A program made the position numbers and the translations under genes. Shown here one piece after another: positions 46,489 through 53,787 of a stretch of DNA of 64,000 bases. A model generated the notes under the pieces. That model searched no databases and was not told the DNA's origin. It worked only from the letters and a program-made list of their open reading frames with translations. Positions within the stretch are counted from its first letter, which is position 1; every line of letters begins with the position of its first letter. The DNA is from a bacterium (GTDB lineage Bacteria; Acidobacteriota; Polarisedimenticolia; Polarisedimenticolales; Polarisedimenticolaceae), in the NCBI GenBank assembly GCA_024226515.1, contig JAAELQ010000088.1, positions 1 to 64,000 on the forward strand, in the 5' to 3' direction.

Positions 46489-48396
46489 ATGACCCGCGGC
46501 GCGATGTTTCTGTCCCTGTGGCTGCTGCTCGCGAACGCGAGCCTGGCCGGGGGAGGCGACTATCTGCAGTCACTGGTCGGCGAGGCTCGTGCTCGGGACC
46601 TGGCCTCGCAGCGCTACTGGCACAAGCTGGTCCACTACCGCGACACCGGCATCGGCACGCTGCGCAGCACGGCGAAGGGCGAGGGCTTCCTCCTGGCCGA
46701 GGGCGGACTCACCGACCCGGAAGCCGAGCTCGAGGCGACGCTCGCGGCGTTCTTCGCGCCCGCAGTCGAAGGGGCCGTGCAGCACCCCCAGTGCCGCTTC
46801 GCCGCGCGCTACCGCTGGCTCGATGAGCAACTGGTCTTCGACCGCGAGAGGCTGCCGCAGCAACCCTGCTCGGAGTTCGATCTGTGGTACGAGACGATCG
46901 ACCCGCAGCAGATCACGCTCGTATTCGCTTCGGCCTACGTGAACAGCCCCGCCTCGATGTACGGCCACACGCTGCTGCGCATCGATCAGCCGGGCCGGGA
47001 CAGCTCGGATCAGCTGGTGGCGTACGCGCTGAACCACTCGGCCGTCACGGACGAGAACAACGGCATCCTGTTCGCGGTCATGGGGCTCACCGGCGGTTAC
47101 CTGGGGCAGTTCACCTTGCTGCCGTACTACGACAAGGTGAAGGAATACAACGACCTCGAGAGCCGGGATCTCTGGGAGTACGAGCTGACCCTGACGCGGG
47201 ACGAGATCGACCGCGTGATGCGGCACGCGTGGGAGTTGAGTGAGGTCGGGTTTCGCTACTACTTCTTTCTTCAGAACTGCTCGTACCGCTTGCTGGAGCT
47301 GCTCGAGCTCGCCCGTCCCGGCCTCGAGCTGGCCGGCGCGTTCCGGGTCTGGGCCATTCCCACGGATACCGTACGCGAGGTTCTGGAGACGGAGGGGATG
47401 CTGGCCGCGGTTCACTTTCGGCCCGGCGCCGCGACGGTACTGCGCCATCACCTCGGGACGCTGACACGCAGGCAGCGCGTGCTGGCCCGCGAGCTGGCGC
47501 ACGGAGAGACCGACCCGGACGAAGCCGAGGTCGCCGCGCTCGAGCCGGAGGTTCGCGCCCGGGTGCTGCAAGTCGCCTACGAGTACCTGCACCAGCAGAC
47601 GCTCGCGGGTGACACGACCGAGGAACTCGCCGCGCCGAGGCTGCTGTCGTTGCTGGTGGCGCGCAGCCGGGTTCCGTTCTCCGAGCCGCTCGAACCGCCT
47701 CCGATGCCGGAGGTCCGTCCGGACCAGGGCCACGGCACCTCGCGCGTCGCGATCGAGGGCGGGGGATTCGACGGCCAGCCGTTCGCGTCGGTCCGGATCC
47801 GCGGGGTGTACCACGATCAGCTCGACCCGCAGGGCGGGTTCCAGGAGAACGCGCAGATCAACTTCCTCGAGGTCGAGGTGCGTCGGTTCTTCGATGACGA
47901 GACCACGCAGCTCGAGCGGGTGGACCTGATCGACCTCAACTCGTTGACCCCCCGCGACGCCCTCTCCAGCCCGATGTCCTGGAACGTGCGCTTCGGGCTC
48001 GAGCGGCAGCGCACCCCGGACGCCGGCCGGCACATCGTGACCCTGCTCGAGGGCGGCTCGTCGTGGGCCTACCGGCCGTCGGGGCAGGTCGGCGGCACAA
48101 TCCTCTACGCCGGCCTGCAGTCGTCGCTCCAGTTCGGGGACGACCTGCCCCGCAGCTGGCGCATCGGTGCGGGGCCCCGAGCCGGGTTGATCGCCGACTG
48201 GAATCGGCTGGGCCGTTTCAAGCTCGAGGGGCAGAGCCTGTGGCATCTGGACGAGTCGCGGCCCGAATGGCTCCTTTCGCTCGAGTATCGCCTCCCGCTG
48301 ACGCCGAATACCGCCCTGGGCGTCCGGGTGCGGCATGAAGAGGCGTTCGGAATCGACACGGACGAGGTTGCCGTGGGGCTGCTGATCTACCTCTGA
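46489..48396 (+). CDS. DUF4105 outer-membrane-associated protein
   Basis: A 635-residue exported protein (signal ending NASLAGG). The DUF4105 core includes YVNSPASMYGHTLLRID, the segment YGHTLLRI being the family hallmark and resembling a papain-like/NlpC-type active region. FFLQNCSYRLLELLELARP contains the conserved Cys that could be the nucleophile. The last 200 residues are beta-strands typical of a barrel (ending EVAVGLLIYL). DUF4105 proteins are common in Gram-negatives but uncharacterised. Paired with DUF3015 across a hairpin. Confidence 0.85.
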   Translation: MTRGAMFLSLWLLLANASLAGGGDYLQSLVGEARARDLASQRYWHKLVHYRDTGIGTLRSTAKGEGFLLAEGGLTDPEAELEATLAAFFAPAVEGAVQHPQCRFAARYRWLDEQLVFDRERLPQQPCSEFDLWYETIDPQQITLVFASAYVNSPASMYGHTLLRIDQPGRDSSDQLVAYALNHSAVTDENNGILFAVMGLTGGYLGQFTLLPYYDKVKEYNDLESRDLWEYELTLTRDEIDRVMRHAWELSEVGFRYYFFLQNCSYRLLELLELARPGLELAGAFRVWAIPTDTVREVLETEGMLAAVHFRPGAATVLRHHLGTLTRRQRVLARELAHGETDPDEAEVAALEPEVRARVLQVAYEYLHQQTLAGDTTEELAAPRLLSLLVARSRVPFSEPLEPPPMPEVRPDQGHGTSRVAIEGGGFDGQPFASVRIRGVYHDQLDPQGGFQENAQINFLEVEVRRFFDDETTQLERVDLIDLNSLTPRDALSSPMSWNVRFGLERQRTPDAGRHIVTLLEGGSSWAYRPSGQVGGTILYAGLQSSLQFGDDLPRSWRIGAGPRAGLIADWNRLGRFKLEGQSLWHLDESRPEWLLSLEYRLPLTPNTALGVRVRHEEAFGIDTDEVAVGLLIYL

Positions 48397-48428
48397 ACTC
48401 CGGCGAGACTCGACTGCATTTTTCCAGT

Positions 48429-48459
48429 TCAAAAAGGGACCAATTCAGGCCCTTTTTGA
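48429..48459. repeat. Inverted repeat with A/T-rich arms
   Basis: TCAAAAAGGG (48429-48438) pairs with CCCTTTTTGA (48450-48459) around an 11-base loop. The trailing T run makes it a usable intrinsic terminator in both directions for the DUF4105 gene. It also marks the boundary before the respiratory cluster. Confidence 0.6.
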
Positions 48460-48576
48460 GTGCCCCGAGCCCTTGAATCGTATCGCCAGGCGGTCGAAAG
48501 TAGGACGTCTACACCCCCGTGTGGGAAGGGGCTGCCTTGGCGCAAAAACCCAGAGAAATCGCATGCCGGACCGCCG

Positions 48577-49287
48577 ATGCCGCATAGCGGCGACCGGCGG
48601 GGAATTCCCGCCTGGAGCGGCTGGCTCATCGCGCCCGTATTCCTGTTGCTGGCGGCGTGGATGTACGCCGGGCCCGAGCTCGTCGAGTTGCCGGAGACGC
48701 CGGCGCACCACGTGGACCCGGCGGAACTGAGCTTCGAGGCACGGCGACAGCCGTTGACGGACCCGCCGACGATTCTGAACGCGGGATTCGAGCAGAGCTG
48801 CAACAGCTGCCATCGCCTGTTCCCGCCCAAGGACAACGACACCGCGGGAGAAGCGCGCCTGCAGCACACGCACATCGCGCTGAATCACGGCATCAACGAT
48901 CGCTGCCGCAACTGCCACAGCCGCGGCGATCGCGACAGGCTGGTCATGCGCGGCGGCAAGCGGATCGGTTACGACGACGTCGTTCAGCTCTGCTCGAACT
49001 GTCACGGACCGACCTATCGCGACTGGATGCGCGGAATGCACGGCCGCACCAACGGGTACTGGGACGCGTCGCGTGGCGAGTCCGTGCGTCTGGGCTGCAC
49101 CGCATGTCACGACCCGCACAATCCTCGCGTTCCGGCGATGGATCCGTTGCGTCCGCTGCCCGGCCCGCGCAGCCTGCGCGCCGAACATCGCTCGGAACAC
49201 GTCGTCGTGGAAGAACTGGATCCCCTCCGTCGCGTGCTGCAACCGCACGCCGGCGACCACGAATCGCACGAGAGGAGTGATCCATGA
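48577..49287 (+). CDS. Membrane-anchored tetrahaem cytochrome c
   Basis: A 236-residue cytochrome with one N-terminal membrane helix (about 13-32) and four CxxCH haem motifs: CNSCH (75-79), CRNCH (110-114), CSNCH (139-143) and CTACH (174-178). The chosen ATG at 48577 follows upstream frame with no better start. The C-terminal 50 residues are charged, without haem. Its stop overlaps the Fe-S gene (ATGA). With the Fe-S and NrfD genes it likely forms a quinol-oxidising complex passing electrons to the periplasmic octahaem protein. It is not an NrfH/NapC-type protein by length or motif spacing. Confidence 0.82.
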   Translation: MPHSGDRRGIPAWSGWLIAPVFLLLAAWMYAGPELVELPETPAHHVDPAELSFEARRQPLTDPPTILNAGFEQSCNSCHRLFPPKDNDTAGEARLQHTHIALNHGINDRCRNCHSRGDRDRLVMRGGKRIGYDDVVQLCSNCHGPTYRDWMRGMHGRTNGYWDASRGESVRLGCTACHDPHNPRVPAMDPLRPLPGPRSLRAEHRSEHVVVEELDPLRRVLQPHAGDHESHERSDP

Positions 49288-50315
49288 GCGACGATCAACG
49301 CCTCCCCGACACCAAGGCCCGCGCCGCCAAGAGCAGCCGCCGCAGCTTCCTGCGCGGCAGCCTGGGCGCCGGCGCGGGCCTGGTGGCGCTCGCCGCAGCT
49401 CTCGAGCCGCTGAAGGACTTCGACACCAGCGGCATGACGATGCAGACGTTCCTGCAGAAGCACTACAAGGAAATGACACCCGAGGACATGGAGCAGGTCC
49501 TCGAGCGGATCCGCACCGAGGTCGAGCAGCGCTACGACGTCCGGCCCGAGCTGCGCGACGTCAAGCCGATGGACGGTGTCGAGTTCGCCTACGCCCTGAA
49601 CCTGGGACGCTGCATCGGTTGTCGGAAGTGCGTCCACGCTTGCGTGGCCGAGAACAACCAGAGTCGCAGCCCCGAGATCCAGTACATCCGCGTCCTCGAG
49701 ATGCCGCGCGGCAGCGTCGACATCGAGCGCGGCAACCATCACTACGATCGTCCGACGGTTCCCGACGAGAACCACTACTACATGCCGATCCAGTGCCACC
49801 AGTGCGCCAACCCGCCGTGCGTCAAGGTCTGCCCGGTCGAGGCGACGTGGCAAGAGCCGGACGGGATCACGGTCATCGACTATGACTGGTGCATCGGCTG
49901 CCGCTATTGCGAGGCGGCCTGCCCGTACTGGGCCCGCCGCTTCAACTTCGTCGAGCCGAAGCTGGCCGAGGATCCGGAGAAAGCGAAAGAAGTCCTCAAC
50001 CCGGACATGAGCTACCTCTCCAACCGGCCGCGTCACAAGGGCGTGATGGAGAAGTGCCACTTCTGTCTGCATCGCACGCGCGAGGGCAAGATGCCGGCCT
50101 GTCTCGAGGTATGCCCCGTCGGCGCGCGCAAGTTCGGCAACCTGCTCGATCCCGAGAGCGAGGTCTCTCAGATCGTTCGCAACAAGCACGTGTTCGTGCT
50201 GAAGCAGGAGGTCGGCACGCGACCGCGCTTCTTCTACTACTTCGACCAGGACTACCACCAGAACGAGGGCTCCGCGTCGCACGACGACTCCGGCCACGGT
50301 AAGGAGGAGGCATGA
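49284..50315 (+). CDS. Tat-exported four-cluster Fe-S protein (NrfC/DsrO-like)
   Basis: A 343-residue protein with a Tat motif (SSRRSFLRGSLG, about 17-28). Four [4Fe-4S] sites are visible: CIGCRKCVHAC, CHQCANPPCVKVCP, CIGCRYCEAACP and CHFCLHRTREGKMPACLEVCP-type. This is the standard pattern of electron-transfer subunits paired with NrfD. It starts and ends in four-base overlaps with the tetrahaem cytochrome and NrfD genes, so the three are stoichiometric partners on the periplasmic side. Confidence 0.9.
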   Translation: MSDDQRLPDTKARAAKSSRRSFLRGSLGAGAGLVALAAALEPLKDFDTSGMTMQTFLQKHYKEMTPEDMEQVLERIRTEVEQRYDVRPELRDVKPMDGVEFAYALNLGRCIGCRKCVHACVAENNQSRSPEIQYIRVLEMPRGSVDIERGNHHYDRPTVPDENHYYMPIQCHQCANPPCVKVCPVEATWQEPDGITVIDYDWCIGCRYCEAACPYWARRFNFVEPKLAEDPEKAKEVLNPDMSYLSNRPRHKGVMEKCHFCLHRTREGKMPACLEVCPVGARKFGNLLDPESEVSQIVRNKHVFVLKQEVGTRPRFFYYFDQDYHQNEGSASHDDSGHGKEEA

Positions 50316-51553
50316 GGGACTACCTCGTCTTCCTCTGGCGCGCGCTGCGGGTCAGCTTCGTCGGCGACTGGCGGTACTACGCGTGGATGCTGCTGCTGAC
50401 CTGCGTCTGCCTTCTGGGATTGAACGCGTACGCGAAGCAACTCGTGCACGGCCTGATCGTCACCGGCATGTCGGACCACGTCTCGTGGGGGCTGTACATC
50501 GCCAACTTCACCTTCCTGGTGGGCATGGCGGCGGCCGCGGTGATGCTGGTCATCCCGGTCTATGTCTATCGCAAGCACGAATTGCACGGTCTCGTCATCT
50601 TCGGCGAGCTGTTCGCGGTGGCGGCGATCGTGATGTGCATGCTGTTCGTCGGCGTCGACCTGGGACGCCCCGATCGCTTCATGCACATCTTCTTCCGCTT
50701 CAATTTCCCGATCTCGATGCTGTCCTGGGACGTGATCGCGCTCAACGGCTATCTGCTGTTGAACCTGCACATCTGCGGCTACCTGATCTACTGCGCGTAT
50801 CGCAAGCGCCAGCCCAGCAAGCTGTTCTACATCCCGTTCGTGTTCATCGCGATCGTCTGGGCCATCAGCATCCACACGGTCACGGCGTTCCTGTACGTCG
50901 GGCTCGGCGGCAGGCCGTTCTGGAACACGGCGATCATCGCGCCCCGCTTCCTGGCCTCGGCTTTCGCGGCCGGGCCGGCGTTCATCATCTTGACCGTGCA
51001 GGTGATCCGCAAGGTGACGGGCTACCGCATCGTGGAGGGCGCGCTGGCGATGCTGCGCAACGTGGTGACGATCGCGCTGGTCGTCAACATGTTCCTCCTC
51101 GGCTGCGAGCTGTTCACCGAGTACTACACCGACGCCGCGCATCTCGTCTCGACCGACTACCTGTTCCGCGGGCTGCACGGCTTCAACGCGCTCGTGCCGT
51201 GGATCTGGTCCGCGATCGCGATGAACCTCGTGGCGCTGGTGATCCTACTGCTGCCGAAATCCGATCGACGCATCTGGCCCACGAACCTCGCCTGCTTCCT
51301 GCTGATCGTGGGCATCTGGATCGAGAAGGGCATGGGCCTGATCATTCCGGCGTTCATCCCGAGTCCGCTGGGCGAGATCGTCGAGTACACGCCGACCGCC
51401 AACGAGATCCTGGTCTGCTTCGGGATCTGGGCCTTCGGCATGCTGATCTACACGATCATGGTGCGCACCGCCGTGCCCGTGTTGACGGGCAAGCTGACCA
51501 TCGACAGCGAGAGGCCGGCGCAGGCCTCGATCGCCTCCGGAGAGGCGTCATGA
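50312..51553 (+). CDS. NrfD-type polytopic membrane subunit
   Basis: A 413-residue protein with about ten transmembrane helices (first near 25-45). Typical NrfD features are WGLYIANFTFLVGMAAAAVM near residue 60-80 and FHIFFRFN-like (RFMHIFFRFNFPISMLSWD). NrfD subunits bind quinol and pass electrons to a Fe-S partner, without haem. It overlaps the Fe-S gene by four bases and precedes the octahaem gene by 44 bases. Together they make a likely menaquinol dehydrogenase. Confidence 0.9.
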   Translation: MRDYLVFLWRALRVSFVGDWRYYAWMLLLTCVCLLGLNAYAKQLVHGLIVTGMSDHVSWGLYIANFTFLVGMAAAAVMLVIPVYVYRKHELHGLVIFGELFAVAAIVMCMLFVGVDLGRPDRFMHIFFRFNFPISMLSWDVIALNGYLLLNLHICGYLIYCAYRKRQPSKLFYIPFVFIAIVWAISIHTVTAFLYVGLGGRPFWNTAIIAPRFLASAFAAGPAFIILTVQVIRKVTGYRIVEGALAMLRNVVTIALVVNMFLLGCELFTEYYTDAAHLVSTDYLFRGLHGFNALVPWIWSAIAMNLVALVILLLPKSDRRIWPTNLACFLLIVGIWIEKGMGLIIPAFIPSPLGEIVEYTPTANEILVCFGIWAFGMLIYTIMVRTAVPVLTGKLTIDSERPAQASIASGEAS

Positions 51554-51597
51554 CCGCTAAATCGAACATTGCAGTTACGCATGAAGAGGGAGAGACG

Positions 51598-53052
51598 ATG
51601 AGGAAGAACGTGTGGGCGTACGGCGCAATTCTGTTGCTCGCCACGCTCGTCGCGACTTCTCCGGTCGGAGCGCAGGCAATCGGCCTGCCGGAGATCAGCG
51701 AGCAGAGCATGGAGTGCATCGAGTGCCACAAGAAGCAGAATCCGGTGATCTACCAGCAGTGGGGCTACAGCAAGCACTACCGCGCGAACGTCGGTTGCTA
51801 CGAGTGCCATGCTGCGGAGAAGAGGGATCCGGACGCAACGTTGCACTACAACCAGACGATCGCCGTGATCGTCAGTCCGAAGGACTGCTCCAAGTGCCAC
51901 AGCCGCGAGGTGCAGGAGTTCGCGGCGTCGCACCACGCCAAGGGCGGGCGCATCCTCGGCTCGCTGGACAACGTGCTGGCCGACATCGTCGAGGGCAACA
52001 AGGCGATGCGCACGATGGGCTTCCCCGAGGGCGTATCCGCGGCTTCGGTCAACGGTTGCCTGCAGTGTCACGGCTCGCAGGTGAAGGTGTTGCCCGACGG
52101 TACGCTGGATCCGGTGACCTACCCGAACAGCGGCATCGGGCGCATCAACCCGGACGGCTCGGAGGGCTCCTGTAACGCGTGCCACACGCGCCACGAGTTC
52201 TCCGCGGCGCAGGCCCGTCACCCGGACACCTGCGGCAAGTGCCACCTGGGCCCCGACCATCCGCAGAAGGAGATCTACGAAGAGTCCAAGCACGGCATCG
52301 CGTTCTTCGCGAACGAGCATCGGATGAACCTCGACAGCCCGAAGTGGATCGTGGGCGAGGACTACTGGGCCGCTCCGACCTGCGCCACGTGCCACATGTC
52401 GGCCACGCGCAACCAGCAGGTGACGCACGACATCGGGCTGCGCATCAGCTGGAACAACCGACCGATCGAGTCGGTGCGTCCCGAGCAGGCCGACGCGAAG
52501 ATGGGACTGCCCGGCAAGGACATCCCGTGGCAGGTGCGTCGCGGGAACATGAAGGACGTCTGCAGCAACTGCCACGCCAAGCCGTGGGTCGACAACTTCT
52601 ACGTGCAGTACGATGCTCTCATCGATCTGTACAACGGGAAGTACGCCAAGCCGGGTAAGGCGTTGGTCGCGCTGGCCAAGCCGCTGAAGCCCCACAACGC
52701 GCCGTTCTCGCACGAGATCGACTGGATCTGGTTCGAGTTGTGGCACCACGAGGGACGGCGCGCGCGTCACGGAGCCGCGATGATGGCTCCGGACTACACG
52801 CACTGGCACGGCACCTACGAGATCGCGCGCAACTTCTATACCGAGTTCATCCCGACGCTGGAAGAGATGGCGGAAGAGGGGATCCACTCGGGTAACGCCA
52901 AGAAGGTCGAGGCCGGCAAGAAACTGAAGGCCAAGATCGACGAGGTGATGAACAGCTCGGATCACCGCTGGGCCCTGGACAAGCTGGACCCGGCCGAGAA
53001 GGCCAAGCGCGACAAGGCGCGAGCCGAGTTCAAGGCGCGCTACAAGGAGTAA
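51598..53052 (+). CDS. Octahaem cytochrome c of the hydroxylamine oxidoreductase (HAO) family
   Basis: A 484-residue secreted cytochrome (signal ending SPVGAQA). The ATG at 51598 follows GAAGAGGGAGAG; a weaker start at 51550 would spoil the signal. Eight CxxCH motifs lie at about 40, 67, 97, 154, 192, 212, 262 and 322. THDIGLRISW (about 276-285) and HGAAMMAPDYTHWHG (391-405) match HAO-family motifs near the active-site haem. HAO-family proteins either oxidise hydroxylamine (with a Tyr-crosslinked P460 haem) or, in the crosslink-free form, reduce nitrite. Neighbouring nap genes and lack of NrfA favour reduction. Which form this is needs alignment of the crosslink Tyr. Confidence 0.88.
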   Translation: MRKNVWAYGAILLLATLVATSPVGAQAIGLPEISEQSMECIECHKKQNPVIYQQWGYSKHYRANVGCYECHAAEKRDPDATLHYNQTIAVIVSPKDCSKCHSREVQEFAASHHAKGGRILGSLDNVLADIVEGNKAMRTMGFPEGVSAASVNGCLQCHGSQVKVLPDGTLDPVTYPNSGIGRINPDGSEGSCNACHTRHEFSAAQARHPDTCGKCHLGPDHPQKEIYEESKHGIAFFANEHRMNLDSPKWIVGEDYWAAPTCATCHMSATRNQQVTHDIGLRISWNNRPIESVRPEQADAKMGLPGKDIPWQVRRGNMKDVCSNCHAKPWVDNFYVQYDALIDLYNGKYAKPGKALVALAKPLKPHNAPFSHEIDWIWFELWHHEGRRARHGAAMMAPDYTHWHGTYEIARNFYTEFIPTLEEMAEEGIHSGNAKKVEAGKKLKAKIDEVMNSSDHRWALDKLDPAEKAKRDKARAEFKARYKE

Positions 53053-53063
53053 GGGCGGCGACG

Positions 53064-53504
53064 GTGGAGCATCAACCCACAGCCGAAGACGCGCGCATCG
53101 CGTTGCGCAGTCACGTCGAGGATCGAGCCCTCGAGGCTCGCCGGCAGTACGGCGAGATCGACTGGGCCGCGATGCAGCGCATGTTGGGCGACTCCACCGT
53201 CGTTCGTTTCCCCACCGAGATCCGTTTCGACGCCGGGCCGCTCGAGTCCGGCGAGTTCGCCTACCCGCAACAGCTGGGGGATCGGCCCGAGCAGGGGTTC
53301 CACCTCATCGTGCATCCGGCCTTCGCCGAGCGGCACGACGTGTTGCCGCTGCTCGTGGCCTACCAGCTGGTGCGAATCAACTACGGCGAGATCGTCACAC
53401 ACGAAGAGGCGGAGCTGTTCGGCGCGAAGCTGTTGGGCCTGGATCCGGACGACTACTACCGGACCCTGTGCGAGCTCGTCGACGGCATTCCCGCCGGAGC
53501 ATAG
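53064..53504 (+). CDS. Uncharacterised 146-residue protein in the Nap-HAO cluster
   Basis: A 146-residue cytoplasmic protein starting with GTG at 53064, 11 bases after the octahaem gene. No signal peptide, haem motif or Cys cluster. It is mixed helix/strand, with VVRFPTEIRFDAGPLESGEF, YPQQLGDRPEQGFHLIVHP and a helical end (HEEAELFGAKLLGLDPDDYYRTL). No family is recognised. Position between the octahaem cytochrome and napD, with a tight 16-base gap, suggests a maturation, chaperone or assembly role for the nitrate-reducing system; this is inference from context only. Confidence 0.7.
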   Translation: MEHQPTAEDARIALRSHVEDRALEARRQYGEIDWAAMQRMLGDSTVVRFPTEIRFDAGPLESGEFAYPQQLGDRPEQGFHLIVHPAFAERHDVLPLLVAYQLVRINYGEIVTHEEAELFGAKLLGLDPDDYYRTLCELVDGIPAGA

Positions 53505-53520
53505 ACAGGAGGAACCGATC

Positions 53521-53787
53521 ATGCCGGTCGTCGGCGCCTGGGCCCGGGTCGAGTCGGAAGACTTCGAGCTGGCCCGCCAGAGTCTCTCCCTGCTGGAAGG
53601 CGTCGAGACGTTCGATCTCGACGATCCCGGCAAGATCGGTTTGTTGATCGAGGCGGACGATCTGGACTCCGCCCACGCCGTGCTGACGCGCGACGTGCCT
53701 GCCGCGCGCGGAGTTCTCTGCGCCTGGCCCGTGTCGGTGCATCTGGACGAAGACGCCGACGACCCACAAAGGAGTAGTGCGAGATGA
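53521..53787 (+). CDS. napD: NapD-like Tat-signal-binding chaperone
   Basis: An 88-residue protein with NapD-like ferredoxin fold pattern: MPVVGAWARVESEDFELARQSLSLLEGVETFDLDDPGKIGLLIEA opens it in the order strand, helix, strand, strand, and a C-terminal AWPVSVHLDED strand closes it. NapD binds the Tat signal of NapA and delays export until the cofactor is loaded. AGGAGG lies just upstream of the ATG and its stop overlaps the napA start (ATGA), as in many nap operons. Assignment rests on size, fold pattern and position. Confidence 0.75.
   Translation: MPVVGAWARVESEDFELARQSLSLLEGVETFDLDDPGKIGLLIEADDLDSAHAVLTRDVPAARGVLCAWPVSVHLDEDADDPQRSSAR

Noticed and set aside
51550..51597. An upstream ATG for the octahaem cytochrome
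   Set aside because: It would place sixteen polar residues before the signal peptide, while the ATG at 51598 has a strong ribosome binding site and a clean signal.
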